Source: Lentinula raphanica
Taxonomy: Eukaryota; Basidiomycota; Agaricomycetes; Agaricales; Omphalotaceae
NCBI GenBank assembly: GCA_027919835.1
Contig: JANVFP010000030.1
Location: forward strand, 124,001-188,000
DNA: 64,000 nt
Direction: 5' to 3'
Position numbers and translations under genes: made by a program
Notes under the pieces: generated by a model
What the model saw: only the letters and a program-made list of their open reading frames with translations
Database searches by the model: none
What the model was told of the DNA's origin: nothing
Part shown: one piece after another, positions 9,685-20,591 of the stretch
Numbering within the stretch: position 1 is the stretch's first letter
Layout: each line of letters starts with the position of its first letter

Positions 9685-11478
9685 TCAAGGGCTATCCATG
9701 GACTCGTGCTCTCGACGTCCGGTGGGCGTAATCTTCGACATACCCAAAGAAGCGGCAAGAGGTTTCCTTTCGGGTGTCTTTTCACCGTCCTTCGCTGTTT
9801 CGGCTTGTGAACCATGTTCAGGCGTCCTTCCCCCTTCATCATCTTCGACGTCCTCCATAACATAGTCCTCACGCTCATCATCCCCTTCCCCGCTCTCACT
9901 TCCGCTCACGGAGCTGCATATGCTAAGAGCATCAGAGGCACGAGAGCTCCGTGAGGACGAAGATGAGCTGTCAGCGCTTGATTTGGCAGGTCTAATGGTG
10001 GGCTCATCATCAGTCGTCCATCCTCCATCTGTTTCCGTTTCCGTCTCAGTCTCCGTTTCAGTTTCAGTCTCAGGACCTTCACCCGCGTCTGACTCGGAGT
10101 CTTCTTGGCGTAACCTCCTCGAGGAGGAACTGAATCCGTGGCCGTTAACGACTCCATTTAGGGCATGATGCGGTTGGTGCTGATTGGGGTTGATGAGTCT
10201 TGTCAAGGCACTAAACTCTTCTCCCCTGTGTGCGCCTTGTCTCGTCATTGGTATACCAGCTCCCACAGGTGCACTGGCGGAGGACGGGTATGATGACAAC
10301 GAATGCATCTCCCCACCAGGAACACGCCCGCCATACGCATCAATGGCTCCCATAGAACGCATAGGGGTTATGTCGTGGGCTCGTGAAGAGGATACAGCCG
10401 CTTTAGGTGTTGTTGTAGAAGAAGACATGGACGGGGAAGGGGAGGGAGAGTGAAGAAAAGAAGGGTTCTCGGAAGAAGAATTGTTGGACGAGAACAGGAT
10501 TAACTGTTCAGCGTATCTTTGCATCTCATCTTTCGGTATCACGAGAGTGAAATTATTGAGAAGCAAGAACTGTAACTCGAGTTGATTCAACTCGGCTAAG
10601 GGAAGACCTCCAACCTGGAATGAAGAAATTCATATAGGCAACGCATTCGAAGAAATCGAACGTACTTTTGCATATCTGGAGTTTGTATAGAATACATCAC
10701 TGAAAAACTTGCTTGCGACAGTGACTCCGGCGATGACCAGTCGGTGTATATTATAGGAATCGATAACAAAACTCCTTCCTGTGGCCTCTGAGGTCAACTT
10801 GGTCATGCGGTCAAAGTAGACCAGCAACGAGAGAAAGACTTCATTGGTTGTCGGACAGTATCTAAGGATACGCAGTAGATATGCCTCTAGTGATATGGTG
10901 GGGATGTTTCGCGCGTGAAAGGTGAGTGTAGATGAGGGAGTTGACAGCGCAGATCGCGAGGCCGTCGTAAGTGAGCTCCAGACGGTATTATGAGGCTCTG
11001 GAGACGTTGGGGATGAAGGAGAGGATGCATGAGACGAAGAGGCAGCATCAAGCTTGTCGTTTGTGGAAGCTATCTGGGTCAGCAATGAGGCCAATAACCG
11101 CAGGAGGTCTTGTGGTGGATATGCATGAATATCAAAGGAAGTCTGAGGTACAGATGCCTGCTCGTTTTCCCTCGGAATCGCCGTCGGAGAAGGTTGGACC
11201 TGCTCCGTCGTCGCCACGGAAGGCAATGCGGTGTGAGATGTCGAATGCTGCCGATACGTGGATGCTTGCGGTAATCCATTCATGGTGAGAGGAGGTAGTG
11301 ACTTCGATGCAGAGTGCAGCGAAGCAGGTTGAGCGTTTGTAGCAGAGAACGATGATGAAGATGGTTCTCTAGTTTGTGGAGTCGGTTTCCGATGATGCGA
11401 AGACCGGTTGCGGCTGGAAGTTGGATTTCTGTGAGGAGTATCTGGAGAGTGATTGAATGGATGCACAAGAGCGAGCAT
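9685..11478 (-). CDS. Pho80/PCL-type cyclin, about 580 aa
   Basis: Two exons, 11478-10666 and 10614-9685, are joined by a 51-nt GT-AG intron in phase 0 inside the cyclin box. The cyclin box runs from about residue 105 to 300. It includes SLEAYLLRILRYCPTTNEVFLSLLVYFDRM, then SYNIHRLVIAGVTVASKFFSDVFYTNSRYAKVGGLPLAELNQLELQFLLLNNFTL in pieces, and this order is diagnostic for the Pho80 family of cyclins that partner the Pho85 kinase. The family links phosphate and nutrient state to transcription and the cell cycle. The Ser/Pro-rich N-terminal third and a long acidic, Ser-rich C-terminal tail with an (ET)n run (a hexanucleotide repeat near 10030-10075) are extensions. ATG 11478 is the first in-frame ATG. 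The open frame reaches further up only through a GTG, so I reject the longer start. Which Pho80/PCL subgroup it belongs to cannot be decided from sequence alone. Confidence 0.9.
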
Positions 11479-11652
11479 AGCGCTTTGGGTTGAGGAGGAT
11501 AAGCAAAGAATTTTATGCCCGACGTGATGATACACAAGAATTTGGCTTGAGAAGATGGATCAACGAGTAAAAGGTGTGAGAAATAGCCTCGCTAGCCAAT
11601 CTGATAGTTCAACGAAGAGTAAACGCGTTCGTTGAATAACAGCCTGGTGGTA

Positions 11653-12149
11653 AGGAACTGTGGGACCCTCATGCTCGGAATTTTGAAAGTCCGCTTTCAG
11701 ATAAGATTAGATATATAAATCTCTGACCTTTGTACAAGCTGTAGCTTCTCTCCGAGCAATGAGCACATCTTCTGATCCTCATAAAAGAGCCGGGAGCATG
11801 GCACAGCTCTCAAGCTGTTATTTCTCATTAGTGTTCATTCCTGAGAAGATGTAAAAGCTTGTGTAAGTCAACTTCGCACAGTGCAGAAGGCCTCCAAGAG
11901 AAAAACACATTATGAGTCAATAATTTCTCCTATAGATGGAAGGTCATGCAAAATTGAAGCTATCTGAATCACAAAAATGCTCTAATTGACACTCGAATGA
12001 CGAAGGAGTTGATTCTCAGCAGCTCTCAGCGGACGAAAAATGCCTGCTTTGACATTTCACGTGGGTATATCGATGACTCATGGGCTCGGAATCCGTCCGG
12101 CAGCCCTTCGGACTTTGAAAATTCCGAGCATGGAGGTCCCTGTGTTCCT
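11653..12149. mobile_element. TA-flanked non-autonomous DNA element, 497 bp
   Basis: The inverted ends are about 40 bp long: AGGAACTGTGGGACCCTCAT at 11653 onward pairs with the complement of GGACTTTGAAAATTCCGAGC... ending GTTCCT at 12149. A few mismatches occur. TA stands immediately outside both ends (11651-11652 and 12150-12151). There is no transposase frame, so this is a MITE of the Tc1/mariner type. It sits just upstream of the Pho80-like cyclin and could influence its promoter. Confidence 0.8.
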
Positions 12150-12151
12150 TA

Positions 12152-12862
12152 CTAGCAGTCTAGTGAGAAAGCCTCCGGTCACGCTTCGTCACGTTCTTCA
12201 TCACAGCTGTTTCACACTGTCACATAACTTATCCTTCTCACAAAAACACTTGGTATGTTGAGCCAAGGCCATTAGCACACTCTACTCCACCCTCTGATCC
12301 TCAGCTACGAACGTTCAGCACAATCTTCATAACGGACCCTATCTCATAAGAGCCATTACCTCCGAGCGGCAACGGCAGCATATATGTCCTGGGACCTGAA
12401 CGTTGCAACTCATGCTGAACTTGGGAGTGTACTCTCCTGCACCTTGCATGGAGCGCCACGTATGACGACGAAAACACAACTCTGAAAGCCACGAGGCTCA
12501 AGTAGAGGTTGATTAATGATCTCTAAATTTCCCATGTTCGATATGGTGATGATGTTTTGGTAAAAGCTTCGAACGTGCGGACCAAGGTTTTGGTGGACGG
12601 CTCGAATTGAATCCTTGAATTCTGGTCTTCTTTCCGGGACCAAGGTTCCTCAACGGTCCTCAACTTACTCAGGCTCATTACAGATGTTGCTTATGCATCG
12701 GCACTTATTGACATCATGAGTATATCGGCCTCAAGCTTCTCAAAGTCCCAATCATTCCATGATTTTATCTCCCATTTCCTCCTCGGGCTCAGGAATTTGC
12801 TGCATACGTTCCGAGGTCAATGGTGTTCCGTTATTGAATTGGATTCCTTACAACTATCGCTA
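12152..12862. other. Intergenic region between two MITE-like elements
   Basis: About 700 bp holds only short open frames on both strands, none with recognisable features. No RNA gene or repeat end was seen. Confidence 0.45.
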
Positions 12863-13859
12863 AGGTAGCGGAAGCCAGGAACCGACACCCTTACAAATCA
12901 GCTTACATAAGCGTGGGAAACGCAAAATTTCGGAGGTTTGAAAAAAAATTTTGACCGTGGGCTATCAGTGGCAACCCAGCAGCAGATACATGTAACATAC
13001 ACGGTAGAATACAGTTACTTCTACACTCCTTGACCTCTCTGAAGCAGCTGGTCACAATTGCGATGGTCTTCACCACTCTCTAGTACCCCAAGTGGACCCA
13101 AACCGGCAAGATTCACACGTATATTTGCCGATTATATTGATTTATAAGCTTATGTAATGCACAGCCACACGCAAAAAGGGAGGAGGTCAAAAACCAAAAA
13201 CACGTCCAATCGATGAGAAACTATAAAGCACACAAGAAGAAGAGCTATAGTAAAATGATGGTCATAACTTTATCACCAGAGCATTTTTCAAAAATCTAAT
13301 TACAGCGTATCCGGAAAACCTTGTCAGTGCACGTTATTTCGCCGGCGCAAAAAATAAAATAAAAAGAAAAGGTACCGAGTACAAGCGACTCTAAGCGACT
13401 CTAAGCGAGCCAGATCACTGTCACCCTTGAAGTGTGCATCACACTCACAAGCCTTTTGCTCTCTCATTATGGCCCACAATGGGCAGTTATGTGATGATTT
13501 GCATTGGTGGAAGCTTGATACCCATGCTTGATGCGCTTGAAGGCCATACAGACATGAAAATCTTTGAAAGGTGAGCTCCAGTAACAATGCTGATCCTGAT
13601 ATCCAATATCCCACCTCGCTTATACTCAATTACTTGCCTCGCTTATACTCGGTACCTTTTATTTTTCGGGCGGTCAAAAAAAACCTGCACTGACAAGGTT
13701 TTCCGGATATGCTGTAATAGGATCTCTAACTATGTGCTTTTACTCCAGCTTGTATTAAGCAGAATGAGTAAAAGTAGTAGTGGGTCGTCGCAGTTGTCGA
13801 CGCCGCAATGGTGCCAAACAGCTTACATAAGGGGGGTCGGTTCCTGGCTTCCGCTACCT
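12863..13859. mobile_element. TA-flanked non-autonomous element, 997 bp, host of a nested insertion
   Basis: Perfect 24-bp inverted ends, AGGTAGCGGAAGCCAGGAAC plus four bases at 12863 and their complement ending at 13859, are flanked by TA at 12861-12862 and 13860-13861. Similarity continues further in (CAGCTTACATAAG occurs on both sides). There is no transposase. Position 13303-13714 is occupied by a second element, so the original insertion was about 585 bp. Confidence 0.85.
13303..13714. mobile_element. Nested TA-flanked MITE, 412 bp
   Basis: The inverted ends are 29 bp with one mismatch: CAGCGTATCCGGAAAACCTT plus nine bases at 13303-13331, and their complement at 13686-13714. TA lies on both sides (13301-13302 and 13715-13716). 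Further pairing is seen inside at GGTACCGAGTA(C/T)AAGCG. It lies entirely within the 12863-13859 element, so it inserted later. The CAG...CTG ends and TA target are of the Tc1/mariner type. Confidence 0.85.
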
Positions 13860-14181
13860 TACTGACGATTCAGCACTGATTCAGCAAGTGTCTCGAGCAG
13901 CACCAGCATTACTATGCAACAAATCGGCATACGTTTGATAAGTGAGTCGACCTCGTTCAATGCTCTCTTCCAAAGCCTGACACCCAAACGGACATCCAGG
14001 AGTACCACAAGTCACTTCTTCGGTATTTTCATCGCCTTGTTGGGAAGCTTTGAAGGGGATACTGTGTAACTTACATATCTGCCCATGACGTTTTGGATAG
14101 TCTGGAATCATAAATAAATGTCTTCTACCTACTGTATCTAACACATCCATCGTCAATGAGTCGTCCTTCTGCCACTCAGAA

Positions 14182-16401
14182 TCATAACTCATCCTTCCCG
14201 CCATAAGATTTCTTCCCATCCTTTCCTTCAGAACCATCCAACGGCCGACATAATGCAGGCGTTGTCCCTGTGAATTGATATTCGCACTTTTCAAGCTCAA
14301 CGACGGAATTGAGAACATTCTCAGTCCCGCAACTGAGTAGCAGCTATAAATCATGTCAGGTCAGAAACTTTTAGGAGATCCTACAAGCAAGAATCAAACT
14401 GAGGCGTACCACGACGTTCCGTTCTGGTCCATTCCAGCATCTGGTACCGCGATTGTAGATCTGTTTTTGATAGTAGGATTCATCTCCAGGTTTGACATCC
14501 GTTGATGGGTTCCATGAGGCAAATTTCCTGAGTAAATGGAAAGGGAGGATCAGAGACTCAAATAAAAACTGATCATCCAGAAAAAACAAACCCAAGGCTG
14601 AACGTAGATCCTCCCTTCTTAGGGATCTGCTTAGCTTCACCGAAGAGGCAGACTTCGTACGTGTAGCTATCGAGTTGTGATGTGATTTCAGACAGTTATT
14701 CAGAGGTAATCATCGCTTACTCTCCAACATCCGTTCTGAGGCAAGTTCCATCAAGTTTCTTCCATTCGCCCTCGTAGCCATAGCCGTGGATATTGAATAT
14801 CTCTTTGAGGTCGTTCTCTGCAGTCTCTTTCTCTTTCTTCAAGCTGTTGAGATTATTCTCAGCATCTGTGAGGGCTTGACGGGAGCGGGACGTGTCTGGA
14901 GCGAAACAGAACACATCGGTGAACAAAGTTTGATACATCTAACTTCCAAGACCGACCTGTAGAGCTGGGTGTTTCGCCTTTGATGACACCCAAAGTCACC
15001 AGCCAGGTGGTGAGGGCATCTCTGAACTCTTCGTATTGTGGAAGAATAGAATCGGGGAGGTAGGAAGCGAGGTTGAATACTACCGGTGGTCAGAAAGGGA
15101 CAAGAAAAGAGAAAGAGGAAACTTACAAACAGATCCTTCTGGCGGAGATTGCACGTATTCGTCATGCTCCAGTAGAAGAGAGACATAATCCGAGTTCAGA
15201 AGGTCGTCCAAGTCTTTATCCAGTTCCTCGGCTGACCACATCTCATCATCCAGTTCTTCATTAGTTTCCACGACGGCAGAACTGGTATCCTCTTGTACTC
15301 CTGCCTCTTCATCCGAAACTGAATCTTTACCGACATCGTTAATATGGGGTAGTCCGGCGATTTCTTCCCATCCACGGACGGCTTCAAGGACAGCCATGTC
15401 CTGATAATTGGGGTTGTAGCCAGTGCGGAGGGCATCTAGGATGTTGCTCAGTTCTTTCTCGCGTTCGAGATGTTTCTTGTGTTCCCGTTGTAATGACTTA
15501 AGAGCGTTTGAATGTGTGATAAGGGATATGTAGAGAGCTTCGGGATGTGTGAGTTGGAACGATAGAGCACGAGGATGAAGAGGAGCGCACGAGATTGTTG
15601 TTTCAATTCAAGAGCAGCGGCAGAAAGTGATTCAGCTCGTTCAGCGATATCTTCAAAAATAAGTTAACACGAATTCGTTGTTCGAACAGATAGGGCCAAC
15701 CTCTGAGTCGCGAGACTTCCTTTTCCTGTATAGCTATCTCGGCTGCAGATGATTCAATGACACCCTCTAAACGTTTCTTTTCCTTGTGGGCATAAGCGAT
15801 ATATGTTGAACGTATCTTGGCTCCCTGATTACACGAAATGTCTAAGTTCAAACAACGCTTTCTCAAATGACAGACTAACCGTTTTGCGAATCTTCATCTC
15901 TTCTTCAACCTTCTTCTTATATGCCTGGCCCACCTCCTGACAAACATTACCACAGACACCCGGACGCTCGTCTGACCCGTCACAACAGCTTGTTTCTTAC
16001 GCGAAGCTCTATCATTGTTCCAAGTATGATATTGATGTTGGAACGTACCACATAGACCATCCCTCACTCTTGAGCTTGGTATGAAAGAACCGATATGCCC
16101 TTCATTCTTGCAATAGAATGGCTGGTTCGGACAGGCGCCAGTCCCTTGAGTATTGATGTAACTTAGGTTTGGTTGTAGCAAGAATCAGAAAACAAGGCTC
16201 ACCTGGCTCATCACTCCCATCAGCACAGTCACAAGAGTCATCGTTCACGTCGTCCCAGGAAATCGTCTTCGAGCCGTCAAGACAAGTCCACGTATTAGAT
16301 TTAGAAGGAACATATTTTGAGATCAAGTCGGGCGAAACACCCAGTGTCTTTTCGAATGCGCCTAGGGTCCGGAGAGGAAGCAGCAGTAGAAGCCAGAGCA
16401 T
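14182..16401 (-). CDS. Glucosidase II beta subunit (552 aa, KDEL-ended)
   Basis: Eleven exons join in frame: 16401-16203, 16144-16049, 15995-15880, 15824-15701, 15650-15591, 15537-15127, 15079-14957, 14895-14721, 14666-14592, 14527-14410 and 14343-14182. The protein starts with a signal peptide (MLWLLLLLPLRTLGA). Two cysteine-rich LDL-receptor-A-like repeats follow: DDSCDCADGSDEPG and CETSCCDGSDERPG. Then come a coiled coil (about 115-230) with KKKVEEEMKIRK and HKEKKRLEGVIE, an acidic segment, and a C-terminal MRH lectin domain (EGEWKKLDGTC, YTYEVCLFGEA, RGTRCWNGPERN, CGTENVL, CEYQFTGTTPALC). It ends in GGKDEL, an ER retrieval signal. The family holds the catalytic alpha subunit in the ER and recognises mannose on N-glycans during trimming of glucose in glycoprotein folding control. 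The start codon fits the signal peptide. Confidence 0.96.
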
Positions 16402-16599
16402 ATTTGCTGGCTATTGACGTCTACGCGACTGGTTTTCGAGGTGGTGAAGAAAGACGCGACGGACGTCGAGCTACGTGGAAATCGAAGAGCAATGATAAGA
16501 TAAGATAATTGATCCTGCGAAGATTGAGTAAGCAAATCAACCTGAAGTAGTTCGCCCTCGTCGCCCTCATAACATCCAAAACACCTCAATCTTCTCCAA
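16402..16599. promoter_or_regulatory. Shared divergent promoter, glucosidase II beta and eS25
   Basis: Only 198 bp separate the two start codons of oppositely oriented genes. Both promoters and both 5' leaders must lie here. I see no canonical TATA box, as is common for housekeeping genes. Confidence 0.55.
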
Positions 16600-17157
16600 A
16601 TGGTGGGTGATCTATGCTCTTTTACCGTTTTGCTACACGAATGCCCCCTTTGACCGCCGTTCACACCGAAATACTGCTATCATGGATGGAAATGAGGATG
16701 GATTCATCGTTTTGCAACGGGATGATGATGATGTTTCCTCTGAACGAAAATCGCTAACCTTTCCCTTTTCTCTCTTTCTCTAGGCCAAAGCAAAAGCAGC
16801 GGCCCCAAGCTCCGGTGGAGGAAAAGCAGCAAAGAAGAAGAAGTGGTCCAAGGGAAAGGTCAAGGACAAGGCCCAACACGCTGTCGCCCTTGACAAAACC
16901 ATCTTCGATCGTATCGTGAAAGACGTCCCCACTTTCCGAATGATCTCCCAATCCATCCTCATCGAGCGTCTGAAAATCAACGGCAGTCTTGCACGCCGTG
17001 CCATTGCGCATCTGGAGAAAGAAGGCCAGATTAAGCGAATTGTCCACCACAGTCGGCAGTTGATCTACAGTGCGTGTTTTGGGTTCTCGTTTGATTTGGT
17101 GGTGTACTCAGTTTCTCTTTTTTCTTTGCAGCCCGGGCAACAGCATCATCAGACTAG
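16600..17157 (+). CDS. RPS25: 40S ribosomal protein eS25 (104 aa)
   Basis: Exons 16600-16602, 16784-17069 and 17132-17157. The first coding exon is only the ATG, followed by a 181-nt GT-AG intron that is long for this genome. The second intron is 62 nt. The protein starts [14 protein letters not shown], has the basic [16 protein letters not shown] segment, and then the winged-helix core with [37 protein letters not shown] and [12 protein letters not shown]. This is the complete eS25 of the small ribosomal subunit, near the beak and head of the 40S. Length and ends match the family. Confidence 0.97.
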
Positions 17158-17744
17158 TCGTTGTGCTTTGCTGTATTCGCTGTCTCTCACATGTACTTAG
17201 GCATATGTATCTTCACGCAATCCCAAAAATCCATGCCATTTCTTCTCTTGGATGATAATCATTGGGCGATATGAACTATATGATGGAACCCGTTTACCCC
17301 TCTTCTTCCGTGTCACTGAATAAGGGACTACGCTATTCTGCTCACGTATGTTCTCTAATTTTTCGGAGAATAGTTCAGAATGAGTTCGCAAGGGTAACAA
17401 GTAGGCAAATACCCATGACCAAACTAGTAAGTCCGGCTGTGAGTTTTGAGTTGTCTCTGTCGCCGATATCTCATTGAGGGTCATCTAGGTGAGCGCGCAA
17501 AATATAAGCTGCTGAGAAATGCAGCGTAAAGAACATATTGAAGTTTCGGGCAATCGCAAACAGTTGCCTCCGACGATAAGCTACGCACTGCATTTCTGAA
17601 TCATTCTCTGTTTTCATTCAATCAAGCCTCAAGGCCTTGCGAAACAACGCTCTAGACGTTTTACCCAGACAGAATATTATGCCGGCGCGTACTATATAAG
17701 ATGATTCCCATCGACATCTTCCATCTCATCAAACAACAACAACG
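17158..17744. other. Intergenic region with the acyltransferase promoter
   Basis: It holds the 3' region of RPS25 and the upstream region of the BAHD gene. No coding features were seen. A TATA box is listed separately. Confidence 0.5.
17693..17699 (+). promoter_or_regulatory. TATA box (TATATAA) of the BAHD gene
   Basis: TATATAA lies 46 bp before the start codon at 17745, followed by a CATC-rich short leader. The position suits a TATA-driven, probably inducible promoter. Confidence 0.6.
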
Positions 17745-19304
17745 ATGTCAGGCCAACAGATTGAAGCACTGTCGAGCATGTTTGCCAAGTCTCTGGCCTC
17801 GTCTGCGCCAACCAGCACTGAAATCATCCAGCCATCGACGAAACGAATCCTCCAGGCTCCAGTAACACCATTCGTGGAATCCGTCCGTCTTTGTCCATTC
17901 GATATTCTCATGCCCCCCATCAACATGAGGTTGGCAATGGTCTTCAAAATAGCGCCGGCTTCCGAGTCAGACACCCAAGGATCGAGCGCAAGTTTCGAGA
18001 AGGAGTTTGAAGTTGTCGTTGCGAAGCTCAAAGCCTCCCTTGCAGACGCCCTAGAGCTCTATCCGCCTGTTGCGGGGACCATTGATAGATCACCCACCGA
18101 CCCGGCAGTCATAACCATCAACTGTGACGGTCGAGGAGCCCGCTTCATGACACAGGTGGAAAGTCGAGCATATGTGGAATCCGAGCATACCTTGGATGGT
18201 CTTTCCGGAACAGATCTCTTCGGTTTGGATTCATCAAAAACAATCTTTGCTGTCAAATTGACACTGGTAAGCGCTGATCTACACACTACATGCTATCCCA
18301 TCGAATGACGCTGGTAGTTTTCTTGTGGGACCATAGTCATGATCACCTCTATGCACCATCAGGCGGCAGATCTTGCCTCTTACATGGATTTCATTCGTAC
18401 ATGGCACCAGATATCCCGAAAGGAATTGGAAGAGATTGTACTTCCTGTAACGTGGTCTCGCGATCTGAAGCTGGCAACACCTGTCGAAATTCCTCCGACG
18501 ATGCCTGGAATACTCATACTTCCTCCAAACCTCACGTCTCCTCCTTTGATACCTGCCTTGCGGATTTTTGACGGATTGAGGTGGTTCATTAGTGATGCGA
18601 AGCTGGCTCAGTTGAAACTCGACTGCACGGCTTTGATTAGTACACAAGATCCAGTGAAATTCTGGATTTCCACCTCAGACGCATTTACAGCTCTAGTTTG
18701 GGGTGCAATGACTCGTGGTCGACAGGATATTCCAACCAAAACACCCATGTTCACGAACCAAGATGCTGATCTGGAGTCGTTGGGTGTCGCAGTCGATGGA
18801 CGAGAAATGATTGGTCTTGGTTCTCCAAGAGCTGGAAGTTCCTCGCGTTTCTTCGGGAACTTGAACTTGTCAGTGGCCGTGTACCATCCCCGAGTGGATC
18901 TGCTACAAACGACACTGGAAGCCACGTCTCGTGTTGCATTGGCAATTCGTAAAACAATACAGGACGAGACGACGCCTGATGCTATAGCTTCGAGGGCCGC
19001 GTTTATCGCGTCGCAAGTCGAAGCGACGAGACCTGTTACTAACCAGAGAATGGTCCTCGAAGGAGATTGCAGGTCGACGAATTGGGTCAAACATGATTTG
19101 TCGAAGTTTGACTTCGGGTTGGCACCTAGGGTGAAGCCAGTAAGTACCGCCTTGGGAACGAAAACAGTATACCCGGCTGGGATGTTCCTCATCACGAGAG
19201 GCAGTGGAGGGTTGATTGTGGCCACGACGGTGGAGAAGGAGGCTGATGTGCTTCTCAGTTCGGACCCACTCTTAACAAAGTATGCGGAGATCTTGAAGGA
19301 CTAG
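17745..19304 (+). CDS. BAHD-type acyltransferase (502 aa)
   Basis: Two exons, 17745-18266 and 18318-19304, are joined in phase 0 by a 51-nt GT-AG intron. A later AG at 18335-18336 would break the frame. Read this way the junction gives TLFSCGTIVMITSMHHQAAD, with the HXXXD catalytic motif at His188 to Asp192. The second family motif, DFGWG in plants, appears as DFGLA at about 439-443. Fungal relatives include trichothecene 3-O-acetyltransferase and other acyl-CoA-dependent O- or N-acyltransferases of the transferase family (PF02458). The substrate cannot be read from the sequence. No signal peptide is seen, so a cytosolic location is likely. There is no neighbouring biosynthetic gene apart from a sugar kinase beyond a transposon, so a secondary-metabolite cluster is not supported. 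Confidence 0.93.
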
Positions 19305-19362
19305 AGTTCACGTTCAAACGAGTTAAGAAGTCGAAGTAGCGTACGTAGTAGAGATAGACTTA

Positions 19363-20505
19363 CACTACGGCCAACCCTATATTATTCCGGCAAAATATAT
19401 CAGGAAAGTGATAAGAATTATAGTTATTAATAATCAATGTGTTTATATCTAGAAAAGGATTATCTTATCTACCTAACCCATATAAAGAACAAGGATATCA
19501 TTATCAAGCTAATTTTCGGATGATACAACGAAGAAAAATGATTATCTGAACCATGCTCAAAAGACTTTGAGAATCTTGAGAATATTGTAATCAATTTCTG
19601 GAGATAAAAGCTTGGAAACAAATCATCTTTATCTATTTAAAAGACCCAAGAATTGTACAAAGAATTTCAGACATAAATGTTATTAAATTTCCTTATGTTT
19701 CTTTCACAACAAAGAACATCTTTCTCTTCTGAAAAATGAAATGGGTATTCAATGGGTGATTAGAGGGCACTCAATGGGCACTCAATGGGTACTCATTGTA
19801 TGCTCAATGGGTGATCACTGGGCAATGACTGGGTGCTCAATGGGTGCTCAATGGGTGCTCAATGGGTAATGACTGGGTACTCAATGAGTGATCAATGGGT
19901 GCTCAGTAAATGCTGCTTAGGAGACTGTTGTGACATATTCAATAATCTGTAGACATTTACTTGATATTCCCTCTAGTTGCCTGATCAGTGGCCATTGAGC
20001 ACCCATTGAGCACCCATTGAGCACCCAGTCATTGCCCATTGAGCACCCAGTCATTACCCATTGAGCACCCATTGAGCATACAATGAGTACCCATTGAGTG
20101 CCCTCTAATCACCCATTGAATACCCATTTTATTTTTCAGAAGAAAAAGATGTTCTTTGTTGTGAAAGAAACATAAGGAAATTTAATAACATTTATGTCTG
20201 AAATTCTTTGTACAATTCTTGGGTCTTTTAAATAGATAAAGATGATTTGTTTCCAAGCTTTTATCTCCAGAAATTGATTACAATATTCTCAAGATTCTCA
20301 AAGTCTTTTGAGCATGGTTCAGATAATCATTTTTCTTCGTTGTATCATCCGAAAATTAGCTTGATAATGATATCCTTGTTCTTTATATGGATTAGGTAGA
20401 TAAGATAATCCTTTTCTCGATATAAACACACTGATTATTAATAACTATAATCCTTATCACTTTCCTGATATATTTTGCTGGAATAATATAGGGTTGGCCG
20501 TAGTG
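19363..20505. mobile_element. CACTA-type non-autonomous foldback element, 1,143 bp
   Basis: The ends read CACTACGGCCAACCCTATATTATTCC and its inverted copy. The 3-bp duplication TTA flanks both sides (19360-19362 and 20506-20508). The CACTA terminus with a 3-bp target duplication is the signature of the CMC/EnSpm superfamily. Nearly the whole element is a hairpin: the left arm, 19363 to about 19905, is an almost identical inverted copy of the right arm, about 19990 to 20505, around an unpaired centre of about 80 bp. Each arm ends inward in a variable minisatellite of (T/C)CAATGGGTG units. No transposase frame is present. It separates the BAHD gene from the pentulose kinase. Confidence 0.88.
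19740..20125. repeat. Minisatellite of about 10-11-bp CTCAATGGGTG units in mirror-image blocks
   Basis: The left block (19742-19907) repeats CTCAATGGGTG, CACTCAATGGG and GTGATCACTGGG variants. The right block (about 19992-20125) has the complement CACCCATTGAG. The two blocks have different unit orders and counts, so they have changed independently after the inverted duplication, while the outer arms remain nearly identical. Confidence 0.8.
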
Positions 20506-20591
20506 TTAGGGGTTACCGGCACTCGGCACGGAACGATGACTTCACATAAAAGCACAGACCGCGGAAAAAAAAACACAAACTCCACCACGCC

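Noticed and set aside
11479..11535. Upstream extension of the Pho80-like cyclin to a GTG
   Set aside because: Only a non-ATG codon opens the frame there. The first ATG is at 11478, which is the better start.
13881..14354. 157-codon minus-strand frame at the end of glucosidase II beta
   Set aside because: The last glucosidase exon uses another frame here that gives the conserved CGTENVL...CEYQFTGTTPALC and ends in KDEL, so this frame is a shadow.
18290..18571. Plus-strand frame in the BAHD intron region
   Set aside because: It is out of frame with the HXXXD-containing exon. The 51-nt intron ending at 18317 explains the gap.
19740..19910. Regularly spaced short repeats that look a little like a CRISPR array
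   Set aside because: The units are about 10-11 bp with no spacers of constant length, the sequence is eukaryotic, and the mirror-image copy shows that it is a minisatellite inside a transposon.
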